A stretch of DNA of 64,000 nucleotides from Scatophagus argus (lineage: Eukaryota; Chordata; Actinopteri; Scatophagidae), in contig NC_058497.1 of the NCBI RefSeq assembly GCF_020382885.2, forward strand, positions 17,476,330 to 17,540,329, given 5' to 3'. Made by a program: the position numbers and the translations under genes. The notes under the pieces are model-generated. The model had not been told where the DNA came from. It made no database searches and was given only the letters and a program-made list of their open reading frames with translations. Each line of letters starts with the position of its first letter. Position 1 is the first letter of the stretch. This document shows, one piece after another, positions 36,046 to 48,360 of this stretch.

Positions 36046-39000
36046 ATGTCTAACAATATGACTCTGCTTGTCTTATTCCCTTTGCTTTATTCTGTCTGTG
36101 TCCTTGTGATCACTGATAACCCAATTTCCAGTTTCACCTCTCCACCCTCACCTGCAGCTAGACAATGTATGCTTCAGAACAGCTTTCAGCCAAGCTTTGT
36201 GGACAATGGTGACTTTATTATTGGCGGGATCTTCCCCCTTCACTATAACCAGGAGATGCCAGACCTTAACAATACCTACAAACCACCACCAGTGAAGTGC
36301 AATGGGTAAGTTTAATACAAGTGGGTTGGAAATTATAGGGTGACTGATTTTGTACAACAAAGATGTTGTAGAACTCTTTTTTTAATGATTGGGTTATACA
36401 ACATTTATTTACATTCACCAGACTTGTTTGGGTAGAATATAGCATAATTTAGCCATATATGCCATATATCAGCAGGTAAAGATTACATGCTTGATGTATC
36501 TAATGTGTGTGTCGTGTGTGCATCTATGTTGGCTGGGCTGCAGCTTTGATCCCAGAGCTTTCCGCTGGGCTCAGACTATGAGGCTGGCAGTGGAAGAGAT
36601 AAACCAGAGTACAGAGCTATTGCCTAATTACACCCTTGGATACAAAATCTTTGATTCATGTGCATATCCATTGACTGGCCAGAGAGCTGCTCTGGCTGTG
36701 TTGAATGGGCTGAGAGAGCTTGACTCTCCCATGTGCAGTGGTGCCTCTCCGCTTCTTGCTGTGATTGGGGAATCTGGTTCTGCTCAGTCTATCGTAGTTT
36801 CAAGAATCCTACAGCCATTCAGAATTCCAATGGTAATGATCACTCTTTCCTCTTTAATCCAAAAAACATCAACTTGTTACCTATAATACATTTTACTGCA
36901 CTTTACACACAGATCAGCTACTTTTCTTCATGTGCTTGTTTCTCTGATCGAAGAAAATATCCCACCTTCTTCAGAGTAATCCCTAATGATGACTATCAGG
37001 TGAGTTTGGCTTCAGATTTAGAACGATTTGATAACCTTTCAGTGCTGTCACAGTAAAAAGACACCTTTTCAAAATTCTATATGTGTCATCCAGGGAAGAT
37101 CTTGTGTCTGCTGAGTTCAAGTTTAATTAACTTTTTAGGAATATCAGTGCTTTGTTTTCAGTCAAACTGTCGCTTGAGTTTATGGAGTATTTTTGAGAGT
37201 TATAAAATTATAAAATTGCTCAACCAGCAAAGCATATTACTTTGCAGTGCTATACAGAGTAGAGCAGAGAAACTATAAACAAACTAAAATGATGTCAGTC
37301 TTTTTTTTCTTGTCCAAATGTTGACACTCATTTCTGGTGAACCCAGGTGAAGGCCATAGCTCAGCTACTGGTACGCTTCAACTGGACTTGGGTGGGGCTG
37401 GTGCGAGGGGACCATCAGTATGGGCTCTTTGCTGTGCAAGGTCTACTGAGAGAATTACAGGGTACCAAAGTGTGTGTAGCATACCAAGAAATGATCCCTC
37501 TGCTCTACAATCGCCAGAGGGCACTGGAAATCATGGAGGTAGACACAAAGACACCCTGCATTGAGTTTTATAACGTTAGAGATTTTTTTTTTTCACGTCA
37601 CGGACAATTTTAAAATAGATTCCGATTATGTTTCAGTGACATTTATGAAAATTTGTGTGGAATATTGTGATATTTATACAAAAAAATTCGACAACCCCGG
37701 TGAAAACTATTTCAGTCTGCATGTTGCTCTCAGCATACACTATTTTCTGACAAAATGTCATATCACCACTAGGTAATATCAAATTTGGAATTTACCAAAT
37801 CTTACCAAAACCTTAGACCTTGTGACTTAGTTCTAACCTGCTTTCTTTTGCCTTCTCTTTTTATTATGAAACTCTCTTCTTACTCCATCATCTGCCTCTC
37901 TGTAAAGGTGATGCAGAGCTCTTTGGCTAAGGTGGTGGTGGTATTTTCAGCAGAGGGCGAGATGACACCATTCTTGAGAGATTACATGACACAGAACATC
38001 ACTGGAATCCAATGGGTGGCTAGTGAAGCCTGGGTGACAGCATCTGTCTTTACAGGGAGCGAGTATTACCCTTACCTTGGGGGCACCATTGGGTTTGGCA
38101 TCAGGAGAGGTCACATCTCCAGGCTCAGTGACTACCTACAAACAATAAACCCTCACATGTATCCCAATAATCTTCTAGTGAAGGAGCTGTGGGAGGCTCT
38201 GTATGGTTGCAGTCCTTCTCTCTCCTCTGCCTCCCACTTTCCTCCCTGTACAGGACAGGAGTCCTTGTTGGAGCAGCATTCAGCCTACATGAATACATCC
38301 AGCCCCAGAGTGGCCTATAATGTCTACAAGGCTGTATATGCCATTGCTCATTCCCTCCACAACCTACTTCTCTGTCAACCAGGCAGTGGGCCTTTCCAAA
38401 ACAACTCATGTGCTGAGCGCAACAATATACAGCCCTGGCAGGTATAATCCAGTATTCTTGCTGTTACCATATTACATCAAAAATGTTGTATTTTAGACTA
38501 ATTACTATTATCTATTGGTTTTCAAGCTTCAGTACTACCTCCAGGAAGTGACGTTTAACATTGCCGGAGAGGAGGTGAACTTTGACCTGAAGGGTGACTC
38601 CATACCCTATTATGATATCATCAACTGGCAGAGAGGCACAGGCGGAAACATTGAATTTGTCAACGTGGGGTTGTTTGATGGAACCAAGCCTGCTGGAGAG
38701 GAGCTGGTGATCCAGGAGGACAGGATAATATGGGCAGGGCATCTCAGTGAGGCAAGCTGCTCACACTGTGTTTTTACCTTCATCAGGTGCCAACTGTTGA
38801 CGTTCTATAGGTTGAGGTGGAGGTAAGTCAGGTGGGCAGGATGAGCTGGATCTGATATGAGTTCCGTTACATTCATACAGCTAACAGTAGACAGACTAGT
38901 GCAGAGTTAAGAGATACATAAAAATGAAACACTACATTTGCACACAAAACATACAAAGGCACAAAGGGCTCTTTGGGTTTTTCCCTTCAATAAAATTAAA

Positions 39001-40601
39001 AATGAATGAATTCTTTTTAAAACAATCACAGGTATTCAGATGCCTCCATTTTATATTCACATTTTTACATATTGAATAGAACTACACATTCCGAAACAGA
39101 GTCATTTAGAGAAATTTCTTAAATACCAGTTAATTAAAACTTAGATCATGATGATTTATGAAGATTTTTTTTTTAACTTAATCTGTTTATTTATAAAATG
39201 TCAGAAAATAAAAACACCTAGAGTGACAATTGCAAGTTTTCTGTCTGTTCAACAACAATGCTAAATGCATGGACATTCAGTTCACAGTAATGTTCAAAAA
39301 ACCAAAGCAGCACATCTTCACATTTAAGGAGCTACTTAATATTTTTTCTTAATAATTTTCAATTTTCAAAATAGTTTTTTTTTTTTTAGAACTTTGACTA
39401 ATCAAGTGATTGACAAATAATTTCAGCAAGGTCAATGCAAAGCTGAAAACCATTATCTGCTCCCTAGGTACCAGTGTCTGTGTGCAGTTCCAGCTGTCTT
39501 CCAGGGTCCCGGAAGGCTGTCCGTCGTGGGGAGCCTGTTTGCTGCTTTGACTGTGTTCCATGTGACAGCGGCAAAATTAGCAATCAGACAAGTGAGCCTC
39601 ATAGCAAACAATAGAGACAACAACAGTTCCAGTCTAAGATGTAATACAGTGAGATAAAATTTAAATTTTGGATATCTTGTTTGATCATCTTCCCTTTAGA
39701 TTCAGTAGAGTGCACATTTTGTCCTGAGGACTTCTGGTCAAACGAAGACAGAACGGCCTGCATCCCCAAAAAGGTGGAGTTCTTGGCCTATGATTCCTTG
39801 GGTATAGCCCTGACGGTGACTTCTGCGGTGGGCGCCTGCTTCACTTTAAGTGTCTTTGCAGTCTTTTTCTATCATAGAAACACAGCTGTCGTTCGGGTGA
39901 ACAACTCTGAACTCAGCTTCTTCATACTCTTCTCGCTGACGTTGTGTTTTCTGTGCTCCCTGGTATTCATTGGAGAGCCAACATCTTGGTCCTGCATGCT
40001 GCGCCACACTGCCTTTAGCATCACATTTTCACTATGCCTCTCCTGCATCCTGGGGAAGACTCTGGTGGTGTTGGCTGCTTTCACTGCCACCAGGCCAGGG
40101 GACAACATCATGAAGTGGTTGGGGCCCAAGCAGCAGAGGGTCATCATCTTCAGTTGTACCGTTGTTCAGGTGGTTATATGTGCTGCCTGGCTTATTGATG
40201 CTCCCCCTAGTCCATCACGAAATACACAATATGAACGCTCCAAGATCATACTGGAGTGTAACGTGGGCTCCAGCCTCGCATTCTGGTGCGTTCTGGGTTA
40301 TATTGGCCTACAGGCTTGTCTGTGCTTTATTCTAGCTTTTCTGGCTCGTAAGTTGCCAGGCAACTTTAACGAGGCCAAGTTCATCACTTTTAGCATGCTG
40401 ATCTTCTGTGCTGTGTGGCTGGCATTCATCCCTGCTTATATTAGTTCTCCTGGGAATTATGCAGATGCAGTGGAGTCATTTGCCATTCTGGCTTCCAGTT
40501 TTGGATTGTTGTTCTGCCTGTTTTCTCCTAAGTGTTACATTATTATATTGAAGCCAGAAAAGAATACAAAACAACACCTACTGGGAAAAGAAAAGAAGTA
40601 A
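36046..40601 (+). CDS. V2R/OlfC-type receptor, gene G (eight exons, intact, GC donor)
   Basis: Exons 36046-36305, 36544-36832, 36913-36999, 37347-37538, 37908-38441, 38527-38751, 39468-39591 and 39700-40601 join to 870 residues. A second ATG at 36058 is an alternative start. The signal peptide is [18 protein letters not shown]. Three exons (87, 192, 534 nt) replace the single exon 3 and sum to 813 nt, the exact size of that exon in genes 2, E and E'. Exon 38527-38751 ends GAG followed by GCAAGC, a GC-type donor; no usable GT is nearby in frame. The linker has [11 protein letters not shown] and [17 protein letters not shown]. The seven-helix exon is unsplit, with [21 protein letters not shown] has no duplicate in the window. 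Confidence 0.9.
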
Positions 40602-41640
40602 CTTCCCATGAGTTAACCTTTCAAAAATATCTCATGAACATTAAACAAGCAATTATTTATCTACCTGTCTCAAAATACCCTGATGTTTGTACTATGAGCT
40701 AATGTGTCACGTAAAATTGAATTTTATTGTTTCTTCTCATTTGATATTTACTTCATTAAAATAAGTCAGTTCACAGTCTTTGTAACCAAAGCATGACACC
40801 TGCTATGCACTGCTAAACACAATGAAAACAATGAAACTTGAAAACAAATAGCAGGCCCATTAAAACAAGACAAACAAAGCAGAAATGTGCAGCAAGATTT
40901 CTCAGTCATACTTTTACGATTCTCTTGTTGGCCAAAACAGATAGAGAAAATTAACACATGATAACAATGTCAGTACGCAGATTAGTATGTGATGCATCTC
41001 AGGACTTTTAGCTATTTTCAGAGCTAGCGCTACCTACTTTCTTTGAAAAAGAGCTCTCGAATTTCCTAACCGCTGCAAATGCAGATGCAAGTGGGTGGTT
41101 CACTCCATTCATTCAGCAGTTAGTTTGCTTACAAGACACTTCCGCTTTGTATCCTTGTATCCTCCAAATTTTTATACACAATGCATTATAAGCCATTCCG
41201 TATTTAGAAATACATGTTATAACTGACAAACTTGTCAAATGAAACAATACAGTGAGTTGAGTTGAGTAGGGTAGTTGAGTAGGGTACTGCAATAAAATTA
41301 TGAAAAAACATTCAACATACAATGCAAATCTTTTACAGTAAATGTGGAACAGTGAAATTTCAGATGTGCTGCTAGATTCCTCTTGTAACATAAGATACAT
41401 TTGTTCATTAGAACCACCCTGGGCATTTGAAACAGTTTAAGTTGCCTTTTTTAACTTTACTTTTCAATGACTTTGAGATACCTGTACACCTGAAATTGCT
41501 TGTTTAACATTAAAATAATGAGTAAAATGAAACAAAACATTAATATGGTATTTATAAGTGTAAGAACTAGGTCACTACTTTGTTTGAAAGGACACAAATA
41601 AATGTACAAAACAGAAGCAATGCTTACGTCATGATTTCCT
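40602..41640. other. G 3' flank, no gene seen
   Basis: AT-rich DNA. A short minisatellite of TTGAGTAGGG-like units lies at about 41250-41287. No exon or RNA gene is seen. Confidence 0.45.
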
Positions 41641-41840
41641 CCCTGGAGCCAGACCTGTGAGGGAAGCTCACCCAGGAGTGTCTGGTGGATCTTGTCTTGA
41701 CCCATGGGACCCTTATCGGTCACAGCCTGAAAAAACTACATGCAGACGCCACCTTGTGGACCCACCACTTGCGAGGGTAGGGGTCAGGTGCAGTGTCAGC
41801 TGGGAAACAGGTAAAGGAGGGGTCCTAAATGTGCTGACAG
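41641..41840 (+). mobile_element. 5' fragment of a LINE
   Basis: The phrases GGAGCCAGACCTG, GACCCATGGGACCC and GTGGACCCACCACTTGCGAG belong to the region just before the endonuclease in the same LINE type as at 18.1 kb. No reverse-transcriptase part follows, and the reading frame is broken. Confidence 0.45.
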
Positions 41841-42780
41841 CTGGCATCACAGGAGGGTACGGGGAGGAATGGCCTGCCCAATTTATACCTGTGCTTTTTT
41901 CTTGTTCGGCAGCTATATAACTTTTTAGCAAAGGGCAATTCATAAGTGTATTCAAGTCAAAGATCAACTTTGTGGTTGTTTTACCAGATCTGCAGCTGTA
42001 CCTTTGGAAACCAGAGAGATATGAGCTAAGAGCTGTGAACTGAACCACTTGGTACTGAGTTAGATCAGACAGCAGGAGAGCCTGCCAGATACACTTGGTA
42101 AACCCAAATGTGGGAACTGACCTGAAACAACCCTGCCTAAGAACATATATGCGCAAATAAGTTGATTGTATCACATACTGGGAATGAAAAAGACAATCGT
42201 GACAATCATCATTTAATGCGATATACACTTGATATACCAGAGCATGACAGATAATGAGATGGGGTTCTTTTGCCCTACATATGGGCAAAGGAAGCATCAT
42301 TTGTTAATGAAGTATCCAAAACACATGAAAATTCAGAGCTGTGACAACTAGTTGCCATTGTTTCTACACCCATTAGTGTGCACAAAGGAGCAAGAGCCCA
42401 TTCAACACTTTGATTTCCTTTTAATGCACTCCCTCTTAGGTCGACCTTTTCTAACTGGAGATCGTTTTAAAGTGACATATTTTGTCATTGGAGGGAACTC
42501 ACTCCAACGAAATTTGTTTTCACCTTCATTGCACTACTTGATCTACAGGTAAACAGTTCTAAGAGCAAAGTAAGGTGGCCAGGTCTCGGAAACATGCAAA
42601 AATTCATATATCATTTTCAAAAATTGCATTGTACAAAATATTTTACTGTGAAGTATGTTCAGTAGTTCACTACCTTAGGTTAACCAGAGCATCTTTCTTC
42701 AACACATAAATTGGACACATCAATCTCTTAGAAGGGCAGTGAGGCATAAAAAAATGATCTTTGCAGAATTGAGATTGTGC
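41841..42780. other. intergenic before D'
   Basis: No exon is seen. From about 42571 the sequence (GGTGGCCAGGTCTC) matches the flank of gene D at about 19655. This marks the left limit of the block shared by the two duplicates. Confidence 0.45.
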
Positions 42781-42820
42781 TCTCATTGGCTGATGATGTT
42801 TCTCTTAAGGCAGAAAAAGC

Positions 42821-42827
42821 TATAAAT
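42821..42827 (+). promoter_or_regulatory. TATA box of gene D'
   Basis: TATAAAT lies 56 bases before the ATG at 42877, matching the gene D promoter. An inverted CCAAT (ATTGG) lies at about 42785. Confidence 0.6.
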
Positions 42828-42876
42828 GTCAGCTCCAGGGTCAGAATTGCTTTAGTGAAGGGGAGGGTGACTCGTG

Positions 42877-45800
42877 ATGGGTTGGATTGCTATTATCTTG
42901 TGCACCCTGCTGGTGAGTGCAAAGTCAGAGAACCAAACATGTAAATTAATTGGGCAGACAGGATTCATGGAATTTTCAAAAGAAGGTGATTTTATTATAG
43001 GAGGAATTTTCTCTATTACTAGTACTCGCACCCTGGTAGATAATAACTATCAGGCACCTCCATATGCGTACTGCAAGAAGTAAGTGACTATGCCTTAAAT
43101 GTGACATTAAGAAAATACATGCATGCATTTTGTCATATTTTGCAAAATGATCAGCTTATAATAACATGTTTGTATGGTGTCAACACTTAACTGTGTTTTC
43201 AGGTGGAATGACAGGGAACTGAAGTTTGCCCGGACAGTGATTTTCACTGTGGAGGAGATCAACAGAGATACTAAGCTACTTCCTGGAGTGAGTCTGGGCT
43301 ACAGGCTGTACAATGGCTGTGGGAGTGAAAATTTGATACGGGCAGCTGTAGAAGCTGTAAATGGAGAGGACTCAAAGAGCTGTAGTGGTCAGATTCAGGC
43401 TCTTTTAGGTCATTCATCTTCTGGAGTGAGTGAAGACATAAACATGATACTAAGCCCATTATCCATTCCACAGGTGAGAAAAAAATATAAAATTGGGGAA
43501 TTTGGGAAATAAGCACACTGTGCAATGTTCATTATTATAGTAATTTATTCATATTTGCTTTTTATATATATTTATATGTTTTTATTTCCTATTTCTTTGA
43601 AGGTTAGTCATCTTTCAACCTGTGCTTGTTTGAGTGACAAACGACTATATCCCACATTCTTCAGAACAGTGCCAAGTGACCGCTTCCAAATCATCGGTCT
43701 GGTGCAGCTTATGAAATACTTTAACTGGCGCTGGGTGGGGATTATTTATTCTGATGGTTTGTACTCAGAGGAAGGTACAGCTGAATTCATTGATGAAGCA
43801 AAGAAACAGGAGATATGTGTTGAATACATACTACCTTTCTCTAAGAAATCTGAAATCAAATTCAAAGCTATTTTAGAGACATTAAGGGAATCCTCATCCA
43901 ATGTGGTCCTGTTATTTATGTCTCTGTCTTTCACCAAATCGTTCCTTTCAAAAATGGAGAATTATAACATAACAGGAAAGCAGTGGGTTGGTAGTGAGTC
44001 TTGGATCACACAAGCAGACCTTGCTTCGGCTGAAAGAAAAGGAATTTTACAAGGAGCGATGGGCTTTGCCATCCCTCAGGCATCCATACCAGGTCTTGGT
44101 GAATTCCTACTCAGCTTAAAGCCATCTGATGAACCACAGAGTGCTATAATTAAAGCTGTGTGGGAGAATTTCTTTGACTGCAGCTTCTCTCCTTCAAATA
44201 CATCCGCTATCTGCACTGGCACAGAGGATCTCCGGACAGTTTCCAGTGACTACACAGATGTGACAGATTTCAGGGCTGAGAATAATGTGTACAAAGCTGT
44301 GTATGTGGTGGCATATGCAATTCATGCATTATTGCAATGTGAAAATGGATCAAATCCAACCACGGGAAAGCCCTGTGTGAACAAGACCGAAGTTAAGCCT
44401 AAGCTAGTAAGTTATAGAAAATGTATCCAGGCACAGTAATGTATATTTGGCATGTAATGTTTTGATTTTGTTGTGGTTACCACATACACACGAACACACA
44501 CACACACACACACTCAAATGTTTAGGTATTCATTCCATTTTGGGTTCCATTTGAATAGCAAGTGTCTTGACTTTTGCTTGCAAAGTGTATCTATTCTACA
44601 ACTACACTATGCCAATTGTCTCTCTGTAGGTGTTGGAACACTTGAAGTATGTGAACTTCACAACAGAGAGTGGGGCTAAAGTTTTTTTTGATGAAAATGG
44701 AGACTCAGTTGCCCAGTATGACTTAGTGAACTGGCAGATGAAAGAGGATGGCTCTGCAGAGATTGTAAATATCGGACTATATGATATCTCTTTTCCAGAG
44801 GGGAAAAAATTCAAATTAAAGGCCAACACCAAAATAATTTGGGGAGGAAACAGTAATGAGGTAAAGTGAATGGAAAACTGTGTAACCCAGATTTTCAGCA
44901 CCTTATACATTAGTGTAGTCACCACAAGTAGCAAGTATCTTAAAGAGTATAAACATCAGCTTCCTCTCTTGGGGTTAAGATGGAGAGGTAGTCTTTACAT
45001 TGAGTCCTTTCAGAGTTAAGAGTGGCACTCTTTTTTTCATAAACATGTTTTAAATATTTCATTGTCAGTGAATTCCAAAACATTATATTTTGCATTATTT
45101 AGTTTTCACCTGCTGTGTTTTACCTAACCAGGTGCTGAGGTCTGTCTGCAGAGAACCGTGCCCACCAGGGACTCGTAAGGCCATAAACAAGCTTAAGCCT
45201 GTGTGCTGTTTTGACTGCTTTGAGTGCCCTGAGGGAACAATAAGTAATCAGACAAGTGAGTAAGGATTTCAAAATCCAATTAGTTTTTTTGTGTATTGTA
45301 TTAAGAATGAATTGCAATATTAATAGAATAATTTAAAAAAAACACTCATCTTTTACAGATTCCTTGGACTGTTTGATCTGTCCACCTGAATTTTGGCCAA
45401 ATGAAAAGAAAGATCAGTGCCTTCCAAAACCTTCTGAATACCTTTCCTATAAAGAGATCATGGGGGCACTTTTAACTGGATTTGGCTGTGTTGGCATATT
45501 TCTGTCTCTTCTGACATCAGTCATTTTTCTAGTTCATAAAGAGACTCCCATTGTAAAAGCCAACAACTCTGAACTGAGCTTTCTGCTGCTCTTCTCATTA
45601 AAACTGTGTTTCCTGTGTTCTCTGACCTTCATCGGTCGGCCCTCTGAGTGGTCCTGCATGCTGCGACACACAGCATTTGGCATCACCTTTGTCCTCTGTA
45701 TCTCATGTGTCCTGGGGAAAACAATAGTGGTGTTGATGGCCTTCAGAGCCACACTTCCAGGCAGTAATGTGATGAAATGGTTTGGTCCTACACAACAGAG

Positions 45801-46272
45801 ACTTAGTGTTCTGACTTTTACTCTCATTCAGGTTGTGATTTGTATACTTTGGCTAACAATCAACCCTCCATTCCCGAGGATGAACATGAAGTACTATAAA
45901 GAGAAAATAATCTTAGAGTGCGCCCTGGGTTCAGCTGTTGGATTCTGGGCTGTGTTGAGTTATATTGGATTTCTTGCTCTCTTGTGCTTTGTACTTGCTT
46001 TTCTTGCCAGGAAGCTGCCAGATAGCTTTAATGAAGCCAAACTGATCACGTTCAGCATGCTGATATTCTGTGCAGTCTGGATCACATTTATCCCAGCGTA
46101 TGTGAGTTCTCCTGGAAAGTTCACTGTAGCTGTGGAGATTTTTGCCATTTTGGCCTCCAGTTTCGGTTTGCTGATATGCATTTTTTTACCAAAATGTTAT
46201 ATTATTATCTTCAGACCAGAACAAAACTCTAAAAAACATTTGATGGGCAAAATACCCCCAAGAACTCTCTAA
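42877..46272 (+). CDS. V2R/OlfC-type receptor, gene D' (six exons, intact)
   Basis: Exons 42877-43079, 43203-43473, 43603-44406, 44630-44860, 45132-45255 and 45359-46272 join to 848 residues, the same length and phases as gene D. The signal peptide is [17 protein letters not shown]. In the exon 3 product I count about twelve differences from D, all in the first 90 residues (for example [20 protein letters not shown] against [20 protein letters not shown]); the remaining roughly 180 are identical. The seven-helix product differs at five places. A poly(A) signal is at 46403-46408. D and D' probably sense related ligands, with the variable lobe segment as the likely source of any difference. Confidence 0.93.
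44481..44514. repeat. CA microsatellite in intron 3 of gene D'
   Basis: A short CA run at the same intron position as the larger CA tracts of gene D. Confidence 0.75.
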
Positions 46273-46408
46273 TCTGTAATTCAAATGTTTCCTCAATACG
46301 AATAGCCTTAGTATGACAGCAAATTAAAATTCACTGCCTCGTCTCACAGCTAATTTGGAACCCTGTTGTAATTCGGAATCTTTTACTTGCTGTAATGTGC
46401 TGAATAAA

Positions 46409-47659
46409 TTGAATACACTGACTTGGGCCTTCTTTTCGGTTTTTATTTTAACATCATTACTGTATATTACACAGCTTGTAACTGCATTATACTTTGTCAC
46501 TTTATAATTTCATTATGCTCATGTTGGATGCAAAATTTTACAACATTTAACCAAATTGCAAAGCATAAACATACATGCAGTGTAGTACAGACTAACGCTA
46601 ACACCTTTAATTTAGTGGGACTTACACAATTGTCAAAAAAACCCCAAAAAAACAGTGCAGTTTTGTTGATATTTAATATTAAACCATAAATAATAATGTT
46701 GCTTGGAAACATTAAGAAAACATGTATGAGCTCATCATACTTGCTCAACCAAACCAAGATGTCTTTGCATGTTTTTCAACTTGTACATACTGACACTGTC
46801 ATTGAATGTTATTATATTTTTATATTATTGATGAACACAAAGATGACAGGGCTGACATGATTTACATTTTGAATTGTTGTTTCACAAGGTGTCTGTTTAA
46901 ATCCTTTCATCACTGTGGAATCAAGTCATGTCCAGCAGATGTCACCGTAGTCAGTAACTGTATGTAAAGATGTCAGAATGATAATCCTAATAGAAAACAT
47001 CTCTACTTTGTTCTTTAAGAATAAACTGTAATGTGATTAACTACTGGACATTAAAAAAAATTCATGATATTTTTCCCCAGTAGTATGACTCGTCTGTCTG
47101 TCAAAATATGAAGCGTAAATCCCTGTCATTAATTGATGTGGGCAGATTAAAGTGATATGTACAGCTTGATTCCTAAACCAACAGTGAGTTAACCACAATA
47201 GCCAATGTTGACAATATATATCAACATTGGCTGGGTTAACATGTCATTTAACATTATTTCACTATCTTTGCTTGTGAGTCAAACACATAAGCCTTGACAA
47301 TTAAGGTTATAACTTGTCCAAGTGAGTGAAACATATGGGGAGAAACAGACCTGTTAGCTAATGTGTCTAAATACGCATGGCAAGTTTATTTATTTATATA
47401 TTTTGACAAGCAACTTATTATTATGCTTATCCTTTTTCCTTCCCTGTCCTTACCAGAAAGAGCTTAATTGCAAGTGTTCAACTTGGCATACGTTGTAATT
47501 GTGATCCAGTTGTTGTTGTTTGTTGTTGTTTCTAAGATTACGCAGCAGTTTATTTGGAAAATACTTGTTTATCTTCAAATACAGGTGGACATAATAATTG
47601 ACTTACTGTTTCGGCAGAGGTATGAGTTTAATTGTGATATATGCAAGTAAATTCATCTG
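46409..47659. other. D'-E' intergenic, no gene seen
   Basis: AT-rich spacer. It holds an imperfect palindrome at 47188-47240 and a TTG repeat near 47508-47531. No receptor exon is seen. Confidence 0.45.
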
Positions 47660-48120
47660 ATCTGGTCTTACTTTCTCAAGTTCAATAGCAATAAAACTGA
47701 GCTCATGACTGTGACCACCAAGGCCTTCCTCCAGAAGGTTGGAGACCTTCTTGACAAAGATGGCTCCTCCACCTGCCCTTTCCCTAAAGTCTGCAACCTG
47801 ATTGTCATACTGGACTCCACTCCAGTCCACTTTCCAGTCAAACATCAAGCCTCTTGAGACTTGGCCCATCACTCCTTGACCTCATGGCTGAGACATGATG
47901 AGACAAGACATGATCATGTCTTCAGCACTGCCTGTCTGCAATGGTGTCCTGCCTGGGGTACCCAGCAAAGTATTGCAAGGTCCTCAGTACGTGCAACCCT
48001 CAGCTGCCAGGCCAGAACATCACTCGCACATTTATCAACCTTCACTGGCTTCCAGTCAAGTAGTATATTTCATACAAAAATCTTCCTCCTCATCCATAAA
48101 TGCAAACTATTATTATTCTT
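47660..48120 (+). mobile_element. L2-type LINE fragment (C-terminal reverse transcriptase)
   Basis: Across shifting frames the sequence reads FLKFNSNKTELM, TKAFLQKVGDLL, CNGVLPGVPSKVLQGPQYVQ, then TFINLHWLPVK and KIFLLIHKC. This is the typical end of fish L2 reverse transcriptases (DYCNGVLSGVPSKVLDRLQ, LINLHWLPVKYRI). Several frameshifts show it is dead. It lies upstream of E' and has no counterpart before E. Confidence 0.7.
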
Positions 48121-48360
48121 ATTACAAACTATTTATTATCATTATTATTAGTCTTTCAAAAGCCAGTTATTGATGAAAAGGAATGAAAAAAGGTCACGTC
48201 ACATAACACACCCCTTACCTATGTATTCACAATGACTCTGTCCTGTGGGAAACAAATCTACCTTTTATGAAGAGATGTCGACATTTACCTAACACAGTTG
48301 TTATGAGAGCTGTCTCCTGTCTCTTTGAAAAAAAATAAGAAAAAGAAAAGCCTGGCAAAC

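Noticed and set aside
41713-42300. 195-codon open frame on the minus strand
   Set aside because: Partly covers a reversed LINE fragment and otherwise shows no motif; no sign of coding.
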